Assembly (NCBI GenBank): GCA_019233755.1
Contig: JAFAMD010000055.1
Coordinates: 1-64,000 of the forward strand
Length of the DNA stretch: 64,000 nucleotides
Reading direction: 5' to 3'
Origin: Acidobacteriaceae bacterium
Lineage (GTDB): Bacteria; Acidobacteriota; Terriglobia; Bryobacterales; Bryobacteraceae
Each line of letters starts with the position of its first letter. Position 1 is the stretch's first letter. The position numbers and the translations under genes were made by a program. Of the stretch, positions 8,432 to 16,639 are shown piece after piece. The notes beneath the pieces are model-generated. The model saw only the letters and a list, made by a program, of their open reading frames with translations, made no database searches and was not told the DNA's origin.

Positions 8432-9520
8432 TTAGGTGTTCCGCGCTATGCCGGCGACGGCTACGGCTCGTTTTGACTCTTCCTTCGTAAGATGCTTCAT
8501 CACCACCCGCCGCGCCTTCTTCAAGATTGTGCTGGCCGGCAATCGCTCTAATTCCGCCAGCGGCACCCATTGGCACGTCCCAAGTTCATTTCGGAATGGT
8601 TCTTTTGGGAATGGTTCGTTTGGCAAAAAAGCCTCCGCCACCTCGAATCGATAGTCATGGAACGTGATCGCATGACGGAATGCGCCCATTTTGCGGCCGG
8701 GCAGCGCTGCGGGGAGCTGCAAGCGTTCGGGCAATTCCCAGAATCCTGGCATCAGGCGGGAACTTGCCGGACGCTGCCACAGCAATACGCGGTCATGCTG
8801 CTCAATCCAAAAAACCGTCCTGTTTATCCGAACCGTTTTCGCCGGCTTCCGATTCACGGGCAAATCGTTTTGCCGGCCTGCGATCCGCGCTCGGCACCCG
8901 GCCGATACCGGGCAAACGAGGCACTGCGGGTTTGTGGGAAGGCAAATCGTCGCGCCGAGCTCCATCATGGCCTGGTTAAAAACTCCCGGCCGCGAACGAT
9001 CCAGCATGGCCTCCGCAAGGTTGCCGAAATGCCGCCGTCCGGACCCCGATCCGATGTCCGTGTCGTCTTCGCAAACCCTGCTCAGCACCCGAAGAACATT
9101 GCCATCCACGGAGGCGTGCGGCAGTTGGAAGGCGATGCTCGCAACCGCGGCCGCCGTGTACTCCCCGACGCCGGGCAGCGCGCGGATCGCCTCATAGCTC
9201 GTCGGAAAGCCGCCGTCCGATTGCATCTGTTTGGCCGCGCTCTGAAGGTTTCGTGCCCGATAGTAGTAGCCCAGGCCCGCCCAGTGTGCGAGTACGTCCG
9301 CTTCCGGGGCCGCGGCCAGGGCGGAATGCGTCGGAAACCGGTTCAGGAAGCGTTCGTAGTAGGGAATTACGGCGGTGACCCTGGTCTGCTGCAGCATGAT
9401 CTCGGATACCCATATTGCGTAGGGATCGGTTGTTTGCCGCCAAGGCAGATCCCGCTGATGGCGGTCGAACCACTCGAGCAGCGCGGCACGAAAATCTGCA
9501 ATCTGTAGTTCCGAAAGCAC
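8432..9520 (-). CDS. mutY: A/G-specific adenine DNA glycosylase
   Basis: MutY removes adenine mispaired with 8-oxoguanine. The 362-residue product has the HhH-GPD core with catalytic Glu and Asp (SEIMLQQTRVTAVIPYY and LPGVGEYTAAAVASIAF) and the 4Fe-4S cluster cysteines CLPTNPQCLVCPVSAGC. It also has a C-terminal NUDIX-like 8-oxoG recognition domain with the ELP/EL blocks. Start GTG 9520 is preceded by AGAGGA. A small Asn-Glu-Pro-Phe repetition (LPNEPFPKEPFRNELG) in the C-terminal domain is unusual but in frame. It is divergent from uvrA, so two DNA repair genes share one short promoter region. Confidence 0.93.
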   Translation of the reverse strand: MLSELQIADFRAALLEWFDRHQRDLPWRQTTDPYAIWVSEIMLQQTRVTAVIPYYERFLNRFPTHSALAAAPEADVLAHWAGLGYYYRARNLQSAAKQMQSDGGFPTSYEAIRALPGVGEYTAAAVASIAFQLPHASVDGNVLRVLSRVCEDDTDIGSGSGRRHFGNLAEAMLDRSRPGVFNQAMMELGATICLPTNPQCLVCPVSAGCRARIAGRQNDLPVNRKPAKTVRINRTVFWIEQHDRVLLWQRPASSRLMPGFWELPERLQLPAALPGRKMGAFRHAITFHDYRFEVAEAFLPNEPFPKEPFRNELGTCQWVPLAELERLPASTILKKARRVVMKHLTKEESKRAVAVAGIARNT

Positions 9521-9638
9521 TTGTCCTCTACAACCTCGGGATGCAGCCCAGCATCTTATACTAGTGAAGAAGTTCTCGCCGAGTCTGCGCGGCCGTTACC
9601 AGACCGCCGACCCGAGCCATCCTGCCCCGACGTTAGTA

Positions 9639-12569
9639 ATGCCGGAAAAATCCAGTGTAGCCTCGCGTGAATGCGTCCTCCCCGATGAACCAGCAGCGGC
9701 TGGCCGCCCGGTCCTGGCAATTCGCGGCGCGCGTGTTCACAATCTCAAGAACATCGATGTTGACATTCCGCACAATCAGATCACCGTCGTTACAGGCGTC
9801 TCGGGGTCGGGCAAATCATCGCTTGTCTTTGACACGATTTATGCAGAAGGCCAGCGGCGCTACGTTGAGTCGCTCTCCGCTTATGCGCGACAGTTTCTCG
9901 AGCGCATGGAGAAGCCGGACGTGGACGAAATTCTCGGCATCGCGCCACCAGTCGCCATCCGCCAGAAGAACCAGACGCGTAATCCCCGCTCTACGGTCGC
10001 AACTGCTACCGAACTCTACGACTTTATGCGGCTCCTCTGGGCGCGCGCCGGACGTACGTATTGCCCGAATGACGGGACGCGCATCCAGCGCGACACAGTA
10101 GATCAGGTCGCCGACGCTCTGCTCGGCCAACCGGAAGGGTCCCGTTGGTATGCGCTGTTTCCGGTTCGCGCGAGCGGACAATCAACGGAGAAGACTCAAA
10201 CAACTCCGGACGCTTCGGCGCTCCGCGATCATCTGTTTGATCTCCGGAAAAAGGGCTTCAATCGGCTGTTCCAGAACGGGCAGACCTTCGAGTTCTCGAC
10301 GCCCGAATCGCTCCTCGAAATCAACTTCGCAAAGCCCTTCTATGTTCTAGCCGACCGCATCGTCGTCCGGCCTGATTCCCACCAGCGAATCGTCGACACG
10401 GTCGAGATCTGCTACCGCGAGGCAGGTGAAGTCTTCTTCGAGCAGGCGGGTGTTGCCGATCCCCAGACCCTGCATTTTTCTGAGGCCTTTGCCTGCAAGA
10501 CATGCGGCCTGGTCGCCACGTCCCCGGAACCAACCCTTTTCAGCTTCAACAATCCCATCGGCGCCTGCCCCGTGTGCCAGGGTTTTGGCAATACGATCGA
10601 TTACGATCTTGATCTGATCGTCCCAGACCCCTCACTTTCGGTCGAGGATGGTGCCATCGATCCATGGACGAAGCCCCAGTACACCTGGTACTACGACGAA
10701 GTCTTCAAGCCGAAGTCGCGCGGCAAAGTGCGATTGAATGTGGCGTACAGCGACCTGAAGATCCAGGAAAAAGAGTTCGTTCGCACTCATATTTATCGCT
10801 TCTTCGCTGAAGTGGAAAAGAAAAAATATAAGGTGCACGTGCGCGTCTTCATGAGCCGCTATCGGGCGTACACCGAATGTCCGGCGTGCCGCGGCGCGCG
10901 TCTTCGGCCGGAAGCGCTTTGGGTTCGCGTGGGCGATTGCAACATCGCACAGGTATCGCGCATGAATATCGCCCGCGCGCAAGAATTTTTTAGTTCTCTT
11001 GAACTCAGCCCGGAGGAATCGGAAGTTGCGGACCGAGTGCTTGAAGAGATTCGCCAACGTTCGAAGTTCTTAAACGATGTGGGCCTGGAGTACCTTACGC
11101 TCGATCGGCTTTCGGCTACTTTGTCCGGGGGGGAAGCGCAGCGTATCCAACTTGCAACATGTCTCGGTTCCCGCCTTGTCGGTGCCACCTACGTGCTCGA
11201 TGAGCCCTCCATCGGTTTGCATAGCCGGGATACCGCGCGGCTGATCCACATCCTCAAGGATCTGCGCGAGCTTGGCAACACGATTATCGTCGTCGAGCAC
11301 GATCCCGAGATCATGGCAGAGGCCGATCACATCCTCGATCTTGGGCCCGGTGCGGGAGAGACCGGCGGCCGCGTAATCTTCGCCGGCACGTATGATCAGC
11401 TTCTTACTCCCCCGCCTGCCAAAGACCGCGATAAGCCTCAATCCCTGACGGGCCGCTACCTGCGCGGTGAACTCTCCGTTTCGCGTGCTTTGGACCGCCG
11501 CAAGGTCAACGCGAAGCGGACGATTCGTTTCATCGGCGCCCGCGCGAACAATCTAAAGAACCTCGATGTCGAGATTCCCCTTGGCATGATGGTTGCAGTC
11601 ACTGGCGTATCCGGCTCCGGTAAATCCAGCCTGGTGCACGATGTGATTTACCGCGCGCTCGATTTCCAGGTGAACAAAGAGCGCGAGCAAAAAAAGGAGG
11701 CGAGCGAACCGGTCGATACCGACGCTGCTGTCCGGAAATTACCGTTAAAGCGCGTGGACCGCGCCGATCTCTTGACGAGCGTGGTGATGGTAGATCAATC
11801 ACCGATTGGCCGTACGCCCCGTTCCAATCCGGTCACCTACGTCAAGGCGTTTGACCTCATTCGCGAGCTGTTTGCCTGTACGCCCGAAGGCCAACGGCGC
11901 GGTTACACCGCCGGGCATTTTTCGTTTAATATTCCCGGCGGCCGCTGTGAAACGTGTCAGGGAGATGGAACAGTTACGGTAGAGATGCAATTCCTTGCGG
12001 ACGTCGAACTTGTTTGCGAGGAGTGCAAAGGCACCCGCTACAAGCCCAGCATCCTCGACATCCGCTACAAAGGGCGGAACATCCACGAGGTGCTCCAGCT
12101 CACTATCCGCGAAGCACTCTCGTTTTTTGCGGATACGCCCCGCTTGGCCGCACGCTTAAAAGTGCTACAGGATGTGGGACTTGGCTATCTGCGGCTTGGA
12201 CAGTCCGCCACTACCCTCAGCGGCGGCGAGGCGCAGCGCGTTAAACTAGCGGCACACCTGGCGCAATCAAGCTGCGAAGGGACGCTTTTCCTTTTTGATG
12301 AGCCCACAACCGGACTCCACTTTGACGACATTGCCAAGCTTCTGCAGGCGTTCGAGCGGCTGATCCATAATGGCGGAAGCATCCTTGTGATTGAACACAA
12401 TCTCGATCTTGTCCAGGCAGCCGATTGGATCATCGACCTCGGACCCGAGGGCGGGGAAGCCGGCGGCCGTATCGTCGCGCAAGGGACCCCCGAAGCCATC
12501 GCTGAGGCTCCCGAATCGTATACCGGCAAGTATCTGAAGCAAGCGCTGGCCCAGCGGGCTATTGCCTAA
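9639..12569 (+). CDS. uvrA: Excinuclease ABC subunit A
   Basis: UvrA is the damage-sensing ATPase of nucleotide excision repair. Two ABC modules are complete. Module I has GVSGSGKSSL, LSGGEAQRIQLA and DEPSIGLH. Module II has GVSGSGKSSLVHDV, LSGGEAQRVKLA and DEPTTGLHFDD. Zinc-finger cysteines are seen in CKTCG/CPVCQGFG and in CETCQGDG/CEECKG. I chose ATG 9639. The open frame extends to GTG 9564, but that sits against TATACT (9558-9563), a possible -10 element, and adds 25 unmatched residues. The ATPase loops are slightly extended by charged inserts, making the protein somewhat longer than E. coli UvrA. It abuts selA with no gap. Confidence 0.95.
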   Translation: MPEKSSVASRECVLPDEPAAAGRPVLAIRGARVHNLKNIDVDIPHNQITVVTGVSGSGKSSLVFDTIYAEGQRRYVESLSAYARQFLERMEKPDVDEILGIAPPVAIRQKNQTRNPRSTVATATELYDFMRLLWARAGRTYCPNDGTRIQRDTVDQVADALLGQPEGSRWYALFPVRASGQSTEKTQTTPDASALRDHLFDLRKKGFNRLFQNGQTFEFSTPESLLEINFAKPFYVLADRIVVRPDSHQRIVDTVEICYREAGEVFFEQAGVADPQTLHFSEAFACKTCGLVATSPEPTLFSFNNPIGACPVCQGFGNTIDYDLDLIVPDPSLSVEDGAIDPWTKPQYTWYYDEVFKPKSRGKVRLNVAYSDLKIQEKEFVRTHIYRFFAEVEKKKYKVHVRVFMSRYRAYTECPACRGARLRPEALWVRVGDCNIAQVSRMNIARAQEFFSSLELSPEESEVADRVLEEIRQRSKFLNDVGLEYLTLDRLSATLSGGEAQRIQLATCLGSRLVGATYVLDEPSIGLHSRDTARLIHILKDLRELGNTIIVVEHDPEIMAEADHILDLGPGAGETGGRVIFAGTYDQLLTPPPAKDRDKPQSLTGRYLRGELSVSRALDRRKVNAKRTIRFIGARANNLKNLDVEIPLGMMVAVTGVSGSGKSSLVHDVIYRALDFQVNKEREQKKEASEPVDTDAAVRKLPLKRVDRADLLTSVVMVDQSPIGRTPRSNPVTYVKAFDLIRELFACTPEGQRRGYTAGHFSFNIPGGRCETCQGDGTVTVEMQFLADVELVCEECKGTRYKPSILDIRYKGRNIHEVLQLTIREALSFFADTPRLAARLKVLQDVGLGYLRLGQSATTLSGGEAQRVKLAAHLAQSSCEGTLFLFDEPTTGLHFDDIAKLLQAFERLIHNGGSILVIEHNLDLVQAADWIIDLGPEGGEAGGRIVAQGTPEAIAEAPESYTGKYLKQALAQRAIA

Positions 12570-13898
12570 ATGAGTTCGTTTCGCGAACTACCCTCCGTCG
12601 ACCAGGTTCTCCGTAATCTCGCCCTCCGCAATCTCGATCACGTCGACCGCCTCCCGCACGAATTGGTCGTCAGTCAGATTCGGTCTGTTCTTGCGGAGCG
12701 TCGCGAAGCACTGAAGAACGGTCAGGCCATTCAGGAAGGCACGATAGAACGCGCTGTTGAGGAGCGCCTGCATGTGCTGGCGCAAAGTTCACTGCGCTGC
12801 GTTATTAATGCCACCGGCGTGATTCTCCACACAAACCTCGGCCGCGCGCCGCTGCCTCCTTTCACACCAATCCCCGGTTATTCGAACCTCGAATACGACA
12901 TCGAGGCTGGTGAGCGAGGCAAGCGCGACGCCCATATCGCGCCGCTTCTTGAAAGCCTGTTGGGGAAGCCGGGCATCGTGGTGAACAACAATGCAGCGGC
13001 GGTCTATCTCGTGCTGAATGAGCTCGCAGCGGGCTCCGAGGTCATCGTCTCGCGCGGCGAACTCATCGAGATTGGAGACGGCTTTCGCATTCCCGACATA
13101 ATGGCGCAATCCGGAGCGATCCTGCGAGAAGTCGGCACCACCAATCGCACGCGTCTCGAAGACTATCAGCGCGCGATCACCGAACGAACCCGGCTTATCC
13201 TGCGTGTCCACCCGTCGAATTTTCGAGTTTCCGGATTTACAGCCCGCCCGGAATTGAAGGCGTTAAGTGAATTGGCAAACAAGCATGCCATTCCGCTCTA
13301 CGAAGACCTTGGCAGCGGCTGCCTGGCGGATCTGCGCTCACTTGGTATCGACGAGCCACTCGTGAAGGAGAGTCTTCACTCGGGTGCAAGTCTCGTGTCG
13401 TTCAGTTGTGACAAATTGCTTGGCGGTCCTCAGGCGGGTGTGATTTCCGGAGACGAAAGCCTGGTTCGGCGCGTGCGCCGCAATCCAATGTATCGCGCCT
13501 TCCGCGTTGACAAGCTCATCTTGCAGTCCCTTGAAACCACGCTGCACCACGTACTCCGCCAGGACTGGCAATCGATACCTGCTCTCCGGATGATTCTCGC
13601 GCCGTTGGAAGAGTTGCATGCCCGTGCGCAGCGCATCGGCAGCCAGCTTTCCGGTCTTGATCTCGAATTTCATAAGGCTGAATCGGCAATCGGGGGCGGC
13701 TCCACGCCCGATCAAACGCTTTTGACGTGGACGATCGAACTCAAAGTCGCAAGTCCGGCCGCCTTTGAACGGCGCCTCCGTTCAGGTGATATCCCTGTGA
13801 TTTGCCGCATTCAACGCGACAGGATCGTCTTGGATATGCGCACGGTCTCTGACGAAGAGGAAGCTCTGCTCATTGCCGCGCTGCGGGCTGCCTCCTGA
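12570..13898 (+). CDS. selA: L-seryl-tRNA(Sec) selenium transferase
   Basis: SelA is a PLP enzyme that converts Ser-tRNA(Sec) to Sec-tRNA(Sec) using selenophosphate. The 442-residue sequence shows the SelA N-terminal domain (PSVDQVLRNLAL), NATGVILHTNLGRAPL, and the PLP lysine in SFSCDKLLGGPQAG. It begins on the base after the uvrA stop and has no ribosome site of its own, suggesting coupling. No selB, selC or selD is recognisable in the window, so the rest of the selenocysteine machinery would have to lie elsewhere. Some SelA-like proteins act on other substrates, but the full-length, well-conserved form favours true SelA. Confidence 0.9.
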   Translation: MSSFRELPSVDQVLRNLALRNLDHVDRLPHELVVSQIRSVLAERREALKNGQAIQEGTIERAVEERLHVLAQSSLRCVINATGVILHTNLGRAPLPPFTPIPGYSNLEYDIEAGERGKRDAHIAPLLESLLGKPGIVVNNNAAAVYLVLNELAAGSEVIVSRGELIEIGDGFRIPDIMAQSGAILREVGTTNRTRLEDYQRAITERTRLILRVHPSNFRVSGFTARPELKALSELANKHAIPLYEDLGSGCLADLRSLGIDEPLVKESLHSGASLVSFSCDKLLGGPQAGVISGDESLVRRVRRNPMYRAFRVDKLILQSLETTLHHVLRQDWQSIPALRMILAPLEELHARAQRIGSQLSGLDLEFHKAESAIGGGSTPDQTLLTWTIELKVASPAAFERRLRSGDIPVICRIQRDRIVLDMRTVSDEEEALLIAALRAAS

Positions 13899-14116
13899 TT
13901 ATCAGTTCGCGCCTATCGGGTGAGAGCCGAGAGCATGCCATCCCTTCGAGCCAGGCTCCGACACCGCTCTACAGGTGAGCAAGAACTCGTTTCGAACCGG
14001 ACAGGGTAGATTTTCGAGGAGGCGATGCATCCTCAAGACCGGTACTTCAATGACGATGAGAACTGAAACGCTTCGTGCTGTATCCGCATCGGAGTTTGGA
14101 CATCGTCGAGAACGAT

Positions 14117-15904
14117 ATGCAATCGGTTTGGTTCCCAGCCCGCTGGCATGCGCCAACTGGCGCAAAACGCTTAAGCGCGAAGTATAAGGCACCGATTGCT
14201 GCGGCGATAGCGCACAGCTCCACGCATCTGATATTTAGCACCTTCTTGATCCTTGGCTGCAGCGCGGTTTTCTGGTTCACGGCGCCCCGCTTCTATGCCG
14301 ATACCGCCAATTATGCTCTGCACATCGTGCAGCATTGGGAGAGACATTCCCCGGCGCCTGGTCTCGATCCGCTTTGGGACTTCGGCCACCTCCTATGGCG
14401 GCCGTTTGGCTACGTGCTATGGCTTCTCTCGGGCGGAGCAGCCTCTCAAGACCCGGTATTGCATGCGGCTAACGTGCTTATCGCCATCAGCGGAGTTTGC
14501 ACGGTACTCAGCATTATTCTTCTATACTTCCTGGCAGCTCACTACAGCGGCAAGCCGTGGGTCGGTCTGGTTACGGCGCTCGGTCTGCTCGCAACGCATG
14601 CGGTGATAAATCACTCCCGTACTGGGACTGCATACATCCCCGGCATGACGTGTCAGCTCGCTGCTCTTTATTGGCTGGAACGGCAGATCAGGGAAAGACG
14701 CGAGAGAAGCATCGGCACTTGGCTGGGCAGCGGAGTGTTGCTCGGCCTCTCGGTTCTTTTCTGGTTTCCGTACTCGCTGACAGTGCCTGGCGTTCTCGCA
14801 TTTGCCGTGCTGTACCGTTCGACCATTATCCGGGCGCGCATGGCACTGCTGCTTCGAATGGCAGCCGTGTGCGCCATGGTTGTGGCCGCGACCTATGCTC
14901 TTGCGCTTGCCGCGGACCACATCACAACGCTCGCTATGGCGCACGATTGGTTTGTACGCTCACGGTACGGGATTTCTCCAAACCGAGGCTACTTTCGGGT
15001 GATGACGGGCGTGCCGCGAAGCTTCTTCTGGCTCGGCGAAGACGGCGTTTTCTGGAAGCGTTTGCTGTTCCAACCCAGAATCGTTGTACAACACCCGGCG
15101 CTTGTTTCGCAGATTCTGGCCAGGGCCTGGAAACTGCTCGCCGTCTATGCTTTTCTGCTGGTTGTAGGGTTAGAGTTAGCGCGCGCCAAAAGCGGCCATA
15201 GGTTGCTGGTCGTTCTGCTGATTGCAACGGTTCCGGTCCTTTACTTCGCAATCTTTCTCTTCGATGCCAGCCCGCCGGACCGTTACCTCCCGGTCTTTCC
15301 TATGCTGTTTCTTTGCGTCGCACACATGCTAGCACGCGTCGGCCGGCGGCGAACCTCCATCGTTCTGGTTTGTCTCTTTGGCCTTATGTTTATCGCGAAC
15401 GCTGTTGCCCTGAGCCGTGCCGGCTACAGTACGCGCTGGAGCACGACGTCCGCGAAAGTTACCTGTTTTGCACGCAATTGTTCTCGCCAGGATCTGCTCA
15501 TTCTGCTCTCGTTCCAGGATGACGTCTTCCGCATGTGGGACGAGGCGCCTTTTGACCCTCTTATGCGCCGTGTAGCGGAAATGTATATTGCCGGGATAGT
15601 GGGGACGCAGCACGCGCTCAACTGGCAAAGCGAGGTATCGGACCGCATCCTCGATAAATGGGAACACGGGCACAACGTCTGGATTTCCAAGCGGCTCCTT
15701 GCTTCGCGTCCGCAGCCTGAATGGAACTGGGTGGAGGGGGACGATCCGCGCCTTCACTGGGCCGATTTCCCGGCGTATTTCGCTCCGCTCCAAGCGGTCA
15801 AGGAATGCTGCGGTGACGACGGCTATGTCCTCCTCGCAAAGACGCCGGAGAACGTCGCCTATCTGCATCAGCGCGCTTCCGAGTTAGCCGTCGCGCTCCA
15901 CTAA
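14117..15904 (+). CDS. Multi-pass membrane protein, possible GT39/ArnT-like glycosyltransferase
   Basis: A protein of about 595 residues with 10 or more hydrophobic segments and a soluble C-terminus (roughly from residue 470 on). The first loop carries FYADTANYALHIVQHWE, which recalls the acidic D-x-x-Y loop after TM1 of C-type polyprenyl-phosphate glycosyltransferases. FLFDASPPDRYLPVFPMLFL later resembles the 'RY..P..P' region of the same group. This is a fold-level guess, not a firm family call. ATG 14117 was chosen; the frame is open back to a GTG at 14075. It stands alone between selA and tag, and the 218-base gap before it shows no clear promoter. Confidence 0.55.
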   Translation: MQSVWFPARWHAPTGAKRLSAKYKAPIAAAIAHSSTHLIFSTFLILGCSAVFWFTAPRFYADTANYALHIVQHWERHSPAPGLDPLWDFGHLLWRPFGYVLWLLSGGAASQDPVLHAANVLIAISGVCTVLSIILLYFLAAHYSGKPWVGLVTALGLLATHAVINHSRTGTAYIPGMTCQLAALYWLERQIRERRERSIGTWLGSGVLLGLSVLFWFPYSLTVPGVLAFAVLYRSTIIRARMALLLRMAAVCAMVVAATYALALAADHITTLAMAHDWFVRSRYGISPNRGYFRVMTGVPRSFFWLGEDGVFWKRLLFQPRIVVQHPALVSQILARAWKLLAVYAFLLVVGLELARAKSGHRLLVVLLIATVPVLYFAIFLFDASPPDRYLPVFPMLFLCVAHMLARVGRRRTSIVLVCLFGLMFIANAVALSRAGYSTRWSTTSAKVTCFARNCSRQDLLILLSFQDDVFRMWDEAPFDPLMRRVAEMYIAGIVGTQHALNWQSEVSDRILDKWEHGHNVWISKRLLASRPQPEWNWVEGDDPRLHWADFPAYFAPLQAVKECCGDDGYVLLAKTPENVAYLHQRASELAVALH

Positions 15905-15955
15905 AATCCTGGATTTGAGTCTGGTTACTTTATGAGCAGACACATATCCATGCTG

Positions 15956-16564
15956 CTATTCTTTGCCGCGCATCAACTCTTTATATCGGAAGCAACTGAT
16001 GAGATGATCGTTGACCATGCCGGTAGCCTGCATGAATGCATAACAGATGGTTGAGCCAACGAACTTGAAACCACGCTTACTGAGGTCCTTGCTCATAGCA
16101 TCAGACTCCGGCGTGCTGGCGGGCACATTTTCCATGCGCGGCCAGCGGTTTTGCAGCGGTCGCCCGCCCACAAATTGCCAGACGTATCTGTCAAAGCTGC
16201 CGAATTCCTTCTGTACCGCCAAAAGCGCCTGGGCGTTTTGCACCGCCGAGCGGATTTTTAGCCGATTTCGCACGATGCCGGAGTCGGCCAGCAAAGCCTC
16301 AAATTTCACTTCACTGTATCGAGCTACTTTGCGGGGGTTAAAGCCGTCAAACGCAGCGCGGTAAGTCTCGCGCTTCCTCAGGATGGTGGACCAACTCAGA
16401 CCGGCCTGCGCGCCCTCCAGAACCAAAAACTCGAACAGAGCACGGTCATCGTGAACCGGGACGCCCCACTCCTCATCGTGATAAGCCACCGAAAGAACAT
16501 CCGAACGGGCTGCCCACGCGCAGCGCACCAGGTTGTCTGAGGGCATATCATCTTGAATCTTCAC
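15956..16564 (-). CDS. tag: DNA-3-methyladenine glycosylase I
   Basis: Tag removes 3-methyladenine from alkylated DNA. The 202-residue product shows the family pattern RCAWAARSD, AYHDEEWGVPVHDD, LEGAQAGLSWSTIL and a C-terminal VNDHLISCF. The zinc ligands are visible: Cys in RCAW, His in YHDEEW, and His and Cys in NDHLISC. The start is GTG at 16564 (MKIQDDM); an ATG six codons later is an alternative. It is divergent from the TIR/NB-ARC/WD40 gene with 75 bases between them. Gene content gives no reason to link the two functionally. Confidence 0.92.
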   Translation of the reverse strand: MKIQDDMPSDNLVRCAWAARSDVLSVAYHDEEWGVPVHDDRALFEFLVLEGAQAGLSWSTILRKRETYRAAFDGFNPRKVARYSEVKFEALLADSGIVRNRLKIRSAVQNAQALLAVQKEFGSFDRYVWQFVGGRPLQNRWPRMENVPASTPESDAMSKDLSKRGFKFVGSTICYAFMQATGMVNDHLISCFRYKELMRGKE

Positions 16565-16639
16565 ACGGAGATCCTAGCAAGGCCCGCCAATATCGCTAAC
16601 ATTTAGAAACTACCGCATCGCGCAGGTGGATTCTGCAAC

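Noticed and set aside
8570-9508. 312-codon plus-strand open frame opposite mutY
   Set aside because: It is the complement of a well-conserved MutY; the translated sequence is Arg/Pro-rich and has no recognisable domain or ribosome site, as expected for GC-rich shadow frames.
13899-14116. Possible tRNA(Sec) (selC) after selA
   Set aside because: I looked on both strands for the long acceptor/T arms and a TTCAA-type anticodon arm. A TTCGAAC-like string and an ACTTCAA string occur, but no cloverleaf stems pair around them.
13975-14187. Short plus-strand open frame and strong GAGGAGG near 14017 before the membrane protein
   Set aside because: GAGGAGG sits only two bases before an ATG that opens a 13-codon frame, and the overlapping 70-codon frame runs into the next gene out of frame; neither resembles a real protein. 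A leader peptide cannot be excluded but has no support.
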